A DNA stretch of 64,000 bases, taken from assembly GCF_001421765.1 (NCBI RefSeq), contig NZ_LMLA01000009.1, positions 186,001-250,000 of the forward strand, given 5' to 3'. This stretch comes from Sphingomonas sp. Leaf32 (GTDB taxonomy: Bacteria; Pseudomonadota; Alphaproteobacteria; Sphingomonadales; Sphingomonadaceae). A model generated the notes under the pieces. It saw only the letters and a list, made by a program, of their open reading frames with translations, had not been told where the DNA came from and did no database searches. Shown one piece after another: positions 17,739 through 25,942 of this stretch. Position numbers and translations under genes: made by a program. Position 1 is the stretch's first letter, and each line of letters starts with the position of its first letter.

Positions 17739-19049
17739 ATGGTCCGTCCACGGCATTTGGGCTACCCAGCTCCGTTCCGACAAAAATGGACGACAGTGGT
17801 GATCCTTGCGACCGGAGCGACCTGGGGCATCTGCGCAGCCGCGACGGCGGCGGTGATCGCGCGGCCGTTCCGCTGGCCGGAGGCGATCTGGGCGCTGGCG
17901 GGAGCCGCGCTGCTGCTGCTGCTGGGCCTCATCCCGGTGTCGGCGGCGCTGGGCGCGGTGGCGAAGGGCGGCGATGTCTACCTGTTCCTGATCGGCATGA
18001 TGTTGCTGAGCGAGGTCGCCCGCGCCGAAGGGCTGTTCGACTGGGTGGCGGCAACGGCCGCGATCCATGCGCGCGGATCGCCCCCGCGCCTGTTCGCGCT
18101 GGTCTATGTCACCGGTATCGTGACCACCACCTTCCTGTCGAACGACGCGACCGCCGTCGTGGTGACGCCAGCGGTCTACGCCGCCGCGCGAAAGGCGAAG
18201 GCCGATCCCTTGCCCCTGCTGTTCGCCTGCGCGCTGATCGCCAATGCCGCCAGCTTCGTCCTGCCGATCTCCAATCCCGCCAACTTGGTACTGTACGGGG
18301 GCAAGATGCCGCCGCTCGGCCAATGGTTCGCGTCGTTCGCCCTCCCCTCGCTGGCGGCGATCGTGGTGACGTTCGTCGTGCTGCGCTGGCTGGAGCGTGA
18401 TCGGTTGGCGGGGACGTGCGTCAGCACCGTCGAACGCACGCCGCTGACGACCGGCGGCAAGGCGGCGTTCGCCGGCATCGTCGCCACGGCGGCGGTGCTG
18501 CTGGTCGTGTCGGCGCGCGACATCGAACTGGGGCTGCCGACCGCGATCGCCGGCATCGCTACGACGCTGGTCGTCTGCGCCATTGCGCGATCGTCGCCCG
18601 TCACGCTGCTGCAGGGCGTGTCGTGGAGCGTCCTGCCGCTGGTCGCCGGGCTGTTCGTGCTGGTCGAGGCGCTGGACCTGACCGGGGTGATCGGACAGGT
18701 CGCCGCAGCTCTCCGCACGGCATCGGCCGATCCGGTGCCGGCGGCGGCGGCGTCGGGAACGATCCTGGCGTTCGCGTCGAACCTGATGAACAACCTGCCC
18801 GCCGGGCTGGTCGCCAGTACCGCCGTCGCGCAGGCGCAGCCGCCGCAACTGGTGGTCGATGCGCTGCTGATCGGGGTCGACCTGGGTCCCAATCTGTCGA
18901 TCACCGGCAGTCTGGCGACGATCCTGTGGTTGCAGGCGATCCGGCGGGAGGGCGAGGATGTCGGGTTCTGGCGCTTTCTGAAGATCGGCGCCATCGCCAT
19001 GCCGCTGGCGCTGGTCGCGGCGCTGGGGACCCGAATCGCGCTGGGATAG
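17739..19049 (+). CDS. ArsB/NhaD-like permease (arsenite or anion efflux family)
   Basis: 436 aa with about 11-12 hydrophobic segments. LIGMMLLSEVARAEGLFDWV, TTTFLSNDATAVVVTPAVYA and NAASFVLPISNPANLVLYGG are hallmark stretches of ArsB-type ion transporters (SLC13/IT superfamily); a second half-repeat has FASNLMNNLPAGL. It probably extrudes arsenite or a related oxyanion, though no arsR or arsC adjoins it. The N-terminus is uncertain: GTG 17796 would remove 19 charged residues and start directly before the first helix. Confidence 0.85.
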   Translation: MVRPRHLGYPAPFRQKWTTVVILATGATWGICAAATAAVIARPFRWPEAIWALAGAALLLLLGLIPVSAALGAVAKGGDVYLFLIGMMLLSEVARAEGLFDWVAATAAIHARGSPPRLFALVYVTGIVTTTFLSNDATAVVVTPAVYAAARKAKADPLPLLFACALIANAASFVLPISNPANLVLYGGKMPPLGQWFASFALPSLAAIVVTFVVLRWLERDRLAGTCVSTVERTPLTTGGKAAFAGIVATAAVLLVVSARDIELGLPTAIAGIATTLVVCAIARSSPVTLLQGVSWSVLPLVAGLFVLVEALDLTGVIGQVAAALRTASADPVPAAAASGTILAFASNLMNNLPAGLVASTAVAQAQPPQLVVDALLIGVDLGPNLSITGSLATILWLQAIRREGEDVGFWRFLKIGAIAMPLALVAALGTRIALG

Positions 19050-19082
19050 CGTGCAATCGCCATTGGGCGGGCGAGACAGCCA

Positions 19083-19700
19083 TCAATCGACAGTCAGCCG
19101 GTTGTGCGCCATCACCGCCACCAGCCGCGGATCGCGCCGCATCAGCCCGGCGGCAGCACATAGTCGCGGCGTGTTTTCGGCGAACCATGCGCGGCCCGGC
19201 CGCCAGTCGATCATCACCGCCGCATAGCAGTCCAGCGCGGACGGCTGCTCGCCCAGCACATAGGGTCCGACGACCTGCTCCTCGAGCCACCGGTAGAGGC
19301 GCTGGCGATGGGCATTGGTGGCATCGACCAGTTCGTCCGGTGCGGAGGGCGCCCAGCGCTCCGGATAATCGCCATAGGTGAAGGTCGGATAGACGTTCGC
19401 CACGATCCAGATCAGCAGGCGCAGGAAGCGGCGATGGTCGGTGGTTCCCGCCGGAGGTGCCAGTGCCGCGTGCCGATCCGCCAGCCACAGCGCGATCGCG
19501 GCGGTTTCGGTCAGCACCTCGCCATCGTCCAGCACCAGCGTGGGAACCTGCCGCAACGGATTTACCGCCGCGAGCCTGTCTCGGGCCTCACCCGGACGAT
19601 CGAAGCCTTCGACGTCGACGAACGCATAGGGCTGGCCGACCAGTGCCAGCATCGCCTCGACGATGGCCGATCCCCATTGCGGCACCCCGTACACCTTCAC
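19083..19700 (-). CDS. glutathione S-transferase family protein
   Basis: 205 aa. The N-terminal thioredoxin-like domain begins VKVYGVPQWGSAIVEAMLAL and contains NPLRQVPTLVLDDGEVLTET (cis-Pro and the Glu-Thr/Ser glutathione-binding site). An all-helical C-terminal domain follows. I chose GTG 19700 because AGGAGG lies 7 nt upstream; the longer open frame adds arginine/proline-rich sequence unlike any GST. It would conjugate or reduce with glutathione in the cytoplasm; the substrate is unknown. It runs convergent to the ArsB-like gene. Confidence 0.9.
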   Translation of the reverse strand: MKVYGVPQWGSAIVEAMLALVGQPYAFVDVEGFDRPGEARDRLAAVNPLRQVPTLVLDDGEVLTETAAIALWLADRHAALAPPAGTTDHRRFLRLLIWIVANVYPTFTYGDYPERWAPSAPDELVDATNAHRQRLYRWLEEQVVGPYVLGEQPSALDCYAAVMIDWRPGRAWFAENTPRLCAAAGLMRRDPRLVAVMAHNRLTVD

Positions 19701-19726
19701 GTGAGTTCCTCCTGCGGCGCATCGGC

Positions 19727-19999
19727 CTACAGGCCGGCCTGGTCGATCCTTTGCGCGATGTCGCTGGGCAATTCGGCTTCCGACTTCGGCAGCAGGCGAT
19801 GGAGCGCCGTCTGCACGCGTTTGCGCGCGACCTGATACGCCTTGTGGCGGATGACCCGCATCGCGTTGGTCCGCCACGACGGGCTTTCGCCGAGCCGCGC
19901 TTCCCATTTCGCCTCCTCCGCCTCGAGGATCGACAGCGCGAGGCGCAAGCCATCGCGTCGCCCGCGGGCATAGTCGTCGGAGATCGGGGATGTCTTCAT
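19727..19999 (-). CDS. hypothetical protein, 90 aa
   Basis: Unknown small, highly charged helical protein starting MKTSPISDDYARGRRDGLRL and ending DIAQRIDQAGL. It probably forms an amphipathic helix through EAEEAKWEARLGE. The stop lies 27 bp upstream of the GST start on the same strand, so the two may be co-transcribed. I do not recognise a family. Confidence 0.6.
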   Translation of the reverse strand: MKTSPISDDYARGRRDGLRLALSILEAEEAKWEARLGESPSWRTNAMRVIRHKAYQVARKRVQTALHRLLPKSEAELPSDIAQRIDQAGL

Positions 20000-20069
20000 C
20001 TCGCGCCGAAGTTGGCCCGCGCCACCGTTCGTGACAAGGCGAATCCCCGGCCCGTAGCCGCCGCGCTGC

Positions 20070-20390
20070 TCAATTGCCCTCGGCGTCGACCATGATCGCC
20101 ACCGGCCGGCCCCGCGACAGCGGCTCCCAGCCGGCCGACAGCGCCGAGCGCACGCACCGCGTGATCGTCGCGTCGTCAAGCTGGAGCCGACCGCGCGGCA
20201 ATCCCTTCAACAGCCGCTTGGGTGGTGGAAATTCGACCAGTGCCTCGCGCTTGGCGTCCTGCTGGAGCAGCGCGATCGTCATGCCCTTCCACCCTTCGTC
20301 ATCCGATTGATGGGGTTCGCTGCACAGGTGCCAATCATAGGCGACGCCATCGACGGTAACCGTGCCGGCGTTCGTGTGGGATTTCGACAT
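20070..20390 (-). CDS. conserved hypothetical protein, 106 aa
   Basis: Soluble protein starting MSKSHTNAGTVTVDGVAYDW and ending MVDAEGN. Recognisable stretches are SDDEGWKGMTIALLQQDAKR, EFPPPKRLLKG and a helical RCVRSALSAGWEPLSRGRPV segment. Similar short proteins occur in sphingomonads, but I cannot name a function. It lies 70 bp upstream of the 90-aa gene on the same strand, possibly in one unit with it. Confidence 0.65.
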   Translation of the reverse strand: MSKSHTNAGTVTVDGVAYDWHLCSEPHQSDDEGWKGMTIALLQQDAKREALVEFPPPKRLLKGLPRGRLQLDDATITRCVRSALSAGWEPLSRGRPVAIMVDAEGN

Positions 20391-20630
20391 GGCCGGGGCT
20401 GTAGCACAGCAAATCCGTACAGGTACAAATCCGCGTGCCGGCTTTTGTCGTTGTGGGGAATGTTCTGAACGGGAGAAAAGGGGCTGCTGTCGCGTACGAT
20501 GGTCGGATCGACCGACCTTGAGCCGTTGAAGCGCCTGTCTGGCACGGTGCCCGGCACCGAAATCTCGCCGATCGTGCCCTTGCAGGGCGTCGAGCGAATG
20601 CCGACCTTCTTCGGTATCGGGAGACCCAGG

Positions 20631-20912
20631 ATGGTAGAAGCACGATGGAACGGCGTACGCATTGCCCATAGCGACGATACGGTCGTCGTCGAGGACAACC
20701 ATTATTTCCCCGAGCACAGCATAGATGCCGCGCTCTTGCGACCGAGCGATACGACGACAATCTGCCCCTGGAAGGGAACGGCGCACTATTACAGCCTGCA
20801 CGTCGCGGGCGCCGACAACCCTGACGCCGCCTGGTATTACCCCGATCCCAAACCCGAGGCGGAGGCCATTCGCGGGCGCATCGCCTTCTGGAAGGGTGTG
20901 GCGGTCGGCTGA
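20631..20912 (+). CDS. DUF427 domain-containing protein
   Basis: 93 aa, the size of a single DUF427 domain. Family pattern: MVEARWNGVRIAHSDDTVVV, EDNHYFP, then CPWKGTAHYYSLHV and AWYYPDPK. The function is unknown; it is a cytosolic beta-tent fold. ATG 20631 follows GGGAGACCCAGG; a longer frame from 20499 has no family similarity before this point. Confidence 0.9.
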   Translation: MVEARWNGVRIAHSDDTVVVEDNHYFPEHSIDAALLRPSDTTTICPWKGTAHYYSLHVAGADNPDAAWYYPDPKPEAEAIRGRIAFWKGVAVG

Positions 20913-20984
20913 CCCCGACGACGAAGCCATCCTTTGGCCTGAGAAGACGATACTCTTCAGCCATATCGATATTCACGTTTTCAT

Positions 20985-21322
20985 TTCGTCACCCCGGACT
21001 TGTTCCGGGGTCCACGGCGCGGCAACCGTTGCGGGGGGAGCCTCTATCGACCGCGATTGCGGCGCGGTGGACCCCGGAACAAGTCCGGGGTGACGATAAG
21101 CTGGGGGCGTCGATTACGAACGACACCGGGCTTAGAGCTTGATGACATAAGTTAGAACCGTTCGTCCTGAGGTGCCGCTGAGCTTGTCGAAGCGGCGTAT
21201 CGAAGGACCGTGGTGGAAGTGCTTCGATACGGGCCTTCGACAAGCTCAGTCCCTACTCAGCACGAACGGTTCTACCGGATGTCATCACGTTCGAACTGAA
21301 AGTCGATCGGCCTTGGGTCGCC
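20985..21322. repeat. nested R1 and R2 repeats in the DUF427-rtcA gap
   Basis: An R1 two-arm hairpin (20987-21098; arms CACCCCGGACTTGTTCCGG and inverse) is followed by R2 copy 2 (21137-21289; AGAACCGTTCGTCCTGAGG, GAGCTTGTCGAAG and the inverse half). A terminal-repeat end at 21300-21322 reads, on the minus strand, CAAGGCCGATCGACTTTC. The whole 424-bp gap is repeat; I see no gene. Confidence 0.7.
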
Positions 21323-21336
21323 ACGCTCGCTATCCG

Positions 21337-22359
21337 TTAGGCGATCGTCACGAGATGGGCGCCGCCTGCCTGCTGCTCGAACCGGGTACGCCGCCCGGTG
21401 AAGCGCTCGATCACCGTCGCCGCCGTGCGGGCATGGTCGCTCGGTTTGACGGTGATGAACGTGCCGCCGCCCGCCAGGGCCATCGGCAACAGCAACTGGT
21501 CCGCCAGATACGGCCCGGCAAAGGCGTCGCATCCCAGATAGCCGCGCATCCGGCCGACCGCCGTCTTCGCGACCCGCTCCGCCGTCGTGCCCAGTTGCGC
21601 GAAGCCGCTGACGATCTCGGTGACATGCTCGAACCGTGCTTCCAGCAGCAGGATGTTGCCCGGTCCCTGATCGACCGGCAGTTCGCGCAGGAAACATTCG
21701 CGCTCCGACCAGTCGAACGCCTTGCGGACCACGGCGATCTCCCGCTCGGCGATCGACATCGGCAACCCGGCGAACAGGGCGCAGGCCGACACGCCCAGCG
21801 CCGCCCCCCGCGTCAGGCATTCGATCGGCCGGAGCGGACCCGGGGTGATGTCCACCTCGATCCGCCCGCCGCCGCGCGGGTAGAAGCCGTGCCGGACCAG
21901 CCGCGCGTCGACCTGTCCGCCCATCCGCCGGACGACGGACAAGAAGCAGCGATCGAGGAACTCGAACGGCGGGGCCAGCGTGTTGTGGGTGCCGCCTTCC
22001 AGCACCAGCCGCGACGGACCATCGGCGAGCAGCAGCGGCATCAGCACCGTCTGAAGGACGAGGCCGGTCGAGCCAGCCGTACCGACCGAGAAGCGATAAT
22101 CGCCCGCCGTCACCCGACCGGGGCGGAAGGTCAGGTCGGACGACCCGACGACCAGCCCCTCGCAGGTCGCGCCACCGATGGCGCAGGCCGCCTCGACCGC
22201 GGTGACGTGCTGGCGCATCAGCCCCGGCTTCGACCGCCTGGCACGGACGTTCGTAATGCGGACCGGCTCCCCGGTGACGAGCGACAGCGCGCACGCATTG
22301 CGCACCACCTGTCCGCCGCCTTCGCCCTCCGCTCCATCGATCTCGATCATGATTTCCAC
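21337..22359 (-). CDS. rtcA: RNA 3'-terminal phosphate cyclase RtcA
   Basis: 340 aa, full family length. It converts RNA 3'-phosphate (or 2'-phosphate) ends to 2',3'-cyclic phosphate through an RNA-adenylate intermediate using ATP. Family marks: IDGAEGEGGGQVVRNACALS, then RARRSKPGLMRQH, PRGGGRIEV, QLLLPMALAGGGTF and a late HARTAATVIERF containing the nucleotidylated histidine. It starts 18 bp after rtcB and is the second gene of the RtcR-controlled operon. Confidence 0.96.
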   Translation of the reverse strand: MEIMIEIDGAEGEGGGQVVRNACALSLVTGEPVRITNVRARRSKPGLMRQHVTAVEAACAIGGATCEGLVVGSSDLTFRPGRVTAGDYRFSVGTAGSTGLVLQTVLMPLLLADGPSRLVLEGGTHNTLAPPFEFLDRCFLSVVRRMGGQVDARLVRHGFYPRGGGRIEVDITPGPLRPIECLTRGAALGVSACALFAGLPMSIAEREIAVVRKAFDWSERECFLRELPVDQGPGNILLLEARFEHVTEIVSGFAQLGTTAERVAKTAVGRMRGYLGCDAFAGPYLADQLLLPMALAGGGTFITVKPSDHARTAATVIERFTGRRTRFEQQAGGAHLVTIA

Positions 22360-22377
22360 TCTGATCGGTGGTGTGCA

Positions 22378-23604
22378 TCAGCCTTTGACGCACACCACCT
22401 GCTTCAAGGTATGGACGATCTCCACCAGATCGGCCTGCGCGGCCATCACGGCTTCGATCGGCTTATAGGCCCTGGGCGTCTCGTCGATCACGCCTTCGTC
22501 CTTGCGGCATTCGACGCCCGCCGTATCGGCGATATGTTCGTCGAGCGTCACCAGCTTCTTGGCGGCGGTCCGGCTCATCACCCGGCCCGCGCCGTGCGAG
22601 CAGCTGTCGAACGATTCCGGGTTGCCCAAGCCCCGGACGATGAACGATTTGGCGCCCATCGATCCGGGGATGATCCCCATCACGCCCTTCGCCGCGCGCA
22701 CCGCGCCCTTGCGGGTCACCAGAACATTTTCACCGAAGTGGTTCTCGCGCGTGACGTAATTGTGGTGGCAGTTCACCGCCTCCAGTTCCGCCTCGAACGG
22801 CTTGGTAATGACCCGGCGCAGCGCGGCAATAACGTTGGTCATCATCATCCGCCGGTTGAGCGCAGCATAATCCTGCGCCCAGCCGACCGCCTCGACATAA
22901 TCGTCGAAGTGATCGGTACCTTCCGGAAAGTACGCCAGATCCTCGTCGGGCAGGTTCAGATGCCATTTGCGCATGTCCTGCTTGGCGAGTTCGATGAAGA
23001 AGGTGCCGATGGCATTACCGACGCCCCGCGACCCCGAATGCAGCATCACCCAGACCGCGCCGACTTCGTCGAGGCACAGCTCGATAAAGTGGTTGCCGGT
23101 GCCCAGCGTCCCCAGATGCACCAGGTTGTTCGTGTTCCTGAGACGCGGATGCTTGTCGCACAGCCGGTCGAACCGCTGGACCAGCGTGGACCACGCCGCG
23201 ACGATCGCGGGCGGGGGCGAACCCCAGCTGCCAGTGTCCCGCTTGCTACGGCCGACGCTGCGGCCGTGCGGCACCGCCTGTTCGATCGCCGAACGGACAC
23301 CGTCCAGCGTGTCGGGCAGGTCGCTCGCCATCAGCGAGGTGCGCGCCGCCATCATCCCGCAGCCGATGTCGACCCCGACCGCCGCCGGAATCACCGCGCC
23401 CTTGGTCGGGATCACCGACCCCACGGTCGCGCCGATACCGATATGGACGTCGGGCATGACCGCGACGTGCTTGAAGATGAACGGCATCTGCGCCGCGCGT
23501 GCCAGCTGCGCCCGCGCGCCATCCTCGACCGGCACGCCCCGCGTCCAGGCCTTGATCGGCACGCCGCCGGGGACGTCGGTATATTCGTAAGCAGTGGCGG
23601 TCAT
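22378..23604 (-). CDS. rtcB: RNA-splicing ligase RtcB
   Basis: 408 aa, the E. coli-like short form. This Mn2+/GTP-dependent ligase joins 2',3'-cyclic phosphate or 3'-phosphate ends to 5'-OH ends in RNA repair. Signature stretches: HVAVMPDVHIGIGATVGSVI, VGVDIGCGMMAAR (metal cysteine), LGTGNHFIELCLDE, MLHSGSRGVGNAIG, and the C-terminal SHGAGRVMSR with the guanylylated histidine. GAGGAG precedes ATG 23604. It is divergent from rtcR with a sigma54 promoter between them. Confidence 0.97.
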   Translation of the reverse strand: MTATAYEYTDVPGGVPIKAWTRGVPVEDGARAQLARAAQMPFIFKHVAVMPDVHIGIGATVGSVIPTKGAVIPAAVGVDIGCGMMAARTSLMASDLPDTLDGVRSAIEQAVPHGRSVGRSKRDTGSWGSPPPAIVAAWSTLVQRFDRLCDKHPRLRNTNNLVHLGTLGTGNHFIELCLDEVGAVWVMLHSGSRGVGNAIGTFFIELAKQDMRKWHLNLPDEDLAYFPEGTDHFDDYVEAVGWAQDYAALNRRMMMTNVIAALRRVITKPFEAELEAVNCHHNYVTRENHFGENVLVTRKGAVRAAKGVMGIIPGSMGAKSFIVRGLGNPESFDSCSHGAGRVMSRTAAKKLVTLDEHIADTAGVECRKDEGVIDETPRAYKPIEAVMAAQADLVEIVHTLKQVVCVKG

Positions 23605-23629
23605 CGTCTAACTCCTCGGACTTACCTTT

Positions 23630-23657
23630 GAGGCGGCCGGCCTATTCCGGCCGCCTC
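23630..23657 (-). ncRNA. GC-rich stem-loop in the rtcBA leader
   Basis: GAGGCGGCCGG and CCGGCCGCCTC form a perfect 11-bp stem around a 6-nt loop. It lies between the sigma54 promoter and the rtcB Shine-Dalgarno, so it would be in the 5' untranslated RNA. No T-run follows on either strand, so it is not an intrinsic terminator. Its role is unknown. Confidence 0.55.
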
Positions 23658-23706
23658 TGCCGCGTGTCGGACCGTTCGATATCATGCGATCCGACGAAGA
23701 CTGCTC

Positions 23707-23722
23707 TGCGAGGAGCGTGCCA
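23707..23722 (-). promoter_or_regulatory. sigma54 (-24/-12) promoter for rtcBA
   Basis: The minus strand reads TGGCACG-CTCC-TCGCA, matching the TGGCACGnnnnTTGCA consensus at all -24 positions and nearly all -12 positions. It points at rtcB, about 100 bp upstream of the start codon. This agrees with the divergent sigma54 activator RtcR. Confidence 0.85.
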
Positions 23723-23860
23723 GATGCGATCCATCGGGTGCGAGAACCGATCATCCCGCTCTTAAACAAGGATTTTATCAGAGTTTCGGTCAGACGTCCC
23801 GAAGGACCCGATCCGTTATAGACGATCGACATGGATCGTATCTTATCCTATCGTATCGTC

Positions 23861-25453
23861 ATGAAGCCTGTCGTCGCCATCGGTTTTCTCGGCTCGACCC
23901 TCGATGCCGGCAAGTTCGATACCCAGCGCTGGAACCGCTGGCGGCCGACGGTTGGCCTGACGATGCACGAGGATTTGCGGATCGACCGGCTCGTCCTGAT
24001 CCACGGCACGCAGCACGCGCGCCTTGCCGCGTTCGTCGAAACCGACATCGCGTCGGTATCGCCCGAAACGCAGGTCGAAATGCAGGCGATGGACTTTGCC
24101 GACGCATGGGATTTCGAGGAAGTCTACGGCAAGCTGCTCGACTTCGCGCGCGCCTACCCGTTCGATCCGGATGCGGAAGACTATCTGGTCCACATCACGA
24201 CCGGCACCCACGTCGCGCAGATCTGCCTCTTCCTGCTGACCGAGGCGCATTATCTGCCCGGCCGACTGCTCCAGACGCAGCCGGTACGGGGGCCGGGCGG
24301 TGCCGCAGGCACGTGGAACATCATCGACCTCGACCTGTCGCGCTATGACAGCATCGCCACCCGCTTTGCCGCAGACAGCGCGGAGAGCACCAGTTTCCTG
24401 AAATCGGGAATCGACACGCGCAACGCTGCCTTTAACGCGATGATCGACGAGATCGAGCAGGTGGCGGTCCGCAGCCGCGCGCCGTTGCTGCTGATGGGAC
24501 CGACCGGCGCCGGCAAGAGCCAGCTTGCCCGGCGGATTTACGAATTGAAGCGGATCAAGCGGCAGGTGAAGGGGCCGCTGGTCGAGGTGAATTGCGCGAC
24601 GCTGAAAGGCGACGGCGCGATGTCGGCGCTGTTCGGTCACCGCAAGGGGGCGTTCACCGGCGCCGCCGCCGACCGCGCCGGACTGTTGCGCACTGCCGAT
24701 ACCGGCGTGCTGTTCCTCGACGAGATCGGCGAGCTGGGCCTCGACGAACAGGCGATGATCCTGCGCGCGATCGAGGACAGGCGCTTCCTGCCGGTCGGCG
24801 CCGACCGCGAAGTCGAAAGCGATTTCCAGCTTATCGCCGGCACCAATCGCGACCTTGCCGCCTGCGTCGCGGCGGGCACGTTCCGCGACGACCTGTATGC
24901 GCGGCTCAATCTCTGGACCTTCACGCTGCCGGGCCTCGCCGAGCGTCGCGAGGATATTGCGCCCAATCTGGACTATGAACTCGATCGCCATGCGGAGCGC
25001 GAGGGTGACCGCATCACGTTCAACAAGGAAGCGCGCGACCGCTATCTCGGCTTCGCGACCAGCGCCGAGGCCCGCTGGCCCGGCAATTTTCGCGATCTGG
25101 CCGCCAGCGTCACGCGGATGGCGACGTTCAGCCCCTCCGGCCGGATCAACGTCGAATGCGTCACGGGCGAAATCGCCCGGCTCAAGCGGCTGTGGACCGG
25201 CGGCTCAGGCCCGCCCGATCCGCTCGCGAGGCTGATGTGGCCCGATCAGCTGGACGGACTGGACCCCTTCGACCGGGTGCAACTCGCGCATGTCGTCGCG
25301 ACGTGTCGGACCAGCCGTTCGCTGTCCGACGCCGGCCGCGCCCTGTTCGCCGCCTCCCGCCGCCAACGCACGTCGACCAACGACGCGGATCGCCTGCGCA
25401 AATATCTGGCGCGGTTCGACCTGAACTGGGCGGACGTGATCGGCGACCACTGA
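23861..25453 (+). CDS. rtcR: sigma54-dependent transcriptional activator RtcR
   Basis: 530 aa. The N-terminal CARF domain (MKPVVAIGFLGSTLDAG to about residue 180, including EDYLVHITTGTHVAQIC) senses RNA ends or cyclic nucleotides from damaged RNA. The AAA+ domain has Walker A LMGPTGAGKSQLARR, the sigma54-contact GAFTGA loop, Walker B TGVLFLDEIGELG and an R-finger region. The C-terminal helical part ends NDADRLRKYLARFDLNWADV. ATG 23861 matches the known RtcR N-terminus better than 23831. It activates the divergent rtcBA promoter. Confidence 0.96.
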   Translation: MKPVVAIGFLGSTLDAGKFDTQRWNRWRPTVGLTMHEDLRIDRLVLIHGTQHARLAAFVETDIASVSPETQVEMQAMDFADAWDFEEVYGKLLDFARAYPFDPDAEDYLVHITTGTHVAQICLFLLTEAHYLPGRLLQTQPVRGPGGAAGTWNIIDLDLSRYDSIATRFAADSAESTSFLKSGIDTRNAAFNAMIDEIEQVAVRSRAPLLLMGPTGAGKSQLARRIYELKRIKRQVKGPLVEVNCATLKGDGAMSALFGHRKGAFTGAAADRAGLLRTADTGVLFLDEIGELGLDEQAMILRAIEDRRFLPVGADREVESDFQLIAGTNRDLAACVAAGTFRDDLYARLNLWTFTLPGLAERREDIAPNLDYELDRHAEREGDRITFNKEARDRYLGFATSAEARWPGNFRDLAASVTRMATFSPSGRINVECVTGEIARLKRLWTGGSGPPDPLARLMWPDQLDGLDPFDRVQLAHVVATCRTSRSLSDAGRALFAASRRQRTSTNDADRLRKYLARFDLNWADVIGDH

Positions 25454-25499
25454 CCCCGGCGGCGTGAGGGACGGCGCGGGTCGACGCGATCGGCCGGTA

Positions 25500-25811
25500 T
25501 CAGGCCGACCGGTTGGCAAGTACCACGTCGAGCAGCCCCGGAAAGCGCCGGTCGAAATCGTCCCGCCGCAGCGTGTTTATCATCTCACGCCCGGCCTGCG
25601 TCGTCTCGATCAGCCCGGCCGCGCGCAGCAGCTTCAAATGGTTGGACAACGTGCTCTTGGGGATGGAATCGCACGGCGCCGCGTCGGTGCAGCTCAGCCG
25701 CTCGGTCGCGGCCAGCCGCGCCACCATGGCCAGCCGATTGGGATCGGCCAGCGCGTGCAGCGCCAGATCGAGCGGAACGTCCTCCAGCCGGGGATGGGTG
25801 AAGCGGGGCAT
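25500..25811 (-). CDS. ArsR-family winged-helix repressor
   Basis: 103 aa. PRFTHPRLEDVPLDLALHAL leads into the ArsR core (ALADPNRLAMVARL, the recognition helix KSTLSNHLKLLRAAGLIE, and the wing TTQAGREMINTLR). No obvious cysteine metal site is present beyond a C-x5-C pair before the recognition helix, so the inducer is unclear. A GTG at 25835 would add 8 residues. It is divergent from an SDR gene and very probably represses it through the inverted repeat at 25845-25863. Confidence 0.88.
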   Translation of the reverse strand: MPRFTHPRLEDVPLDLALHALADPNRLAMVARLAATERLSCTDAAPCDSIPKSTLSNHLKLLRAAGLIETTQAGREMINTLRRDDFDRRFPGLLDVVLANRSA

Positions 25812-25844
25812 GTGACGGATATAGGCGATCGCCACAAATTTAAT

Positions 25845-25863
25845 AGTTCGGGAATATTGAACT
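25845..25863. promoter_or_regulatory. candidate ArsR-type operator
   Basis: AGTTC-GGGAATATT-GAACT is an inverted repeat with perfect 5-bp arms in the divergent ArsR/SDR gap. It sits next to the repressor's own start, fitting autoregulation plus control of the SDR gene. Confidence 0.55.
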
Positions 25864-25942
25864 GTCGAAGCATTCCCCCATCTTCACGCCTGCCGACAGC
25901 GCACGACGCCGTGATCGCGGGCCAGATTTTTGGAGAATGCAC

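Noticed and set aside
23831..23860. Upstream ATG of rtcR as the start
   Set aside because: The ten added residues are not part of known RtcR N-termini, whereas ATG 23861 aligns with them.
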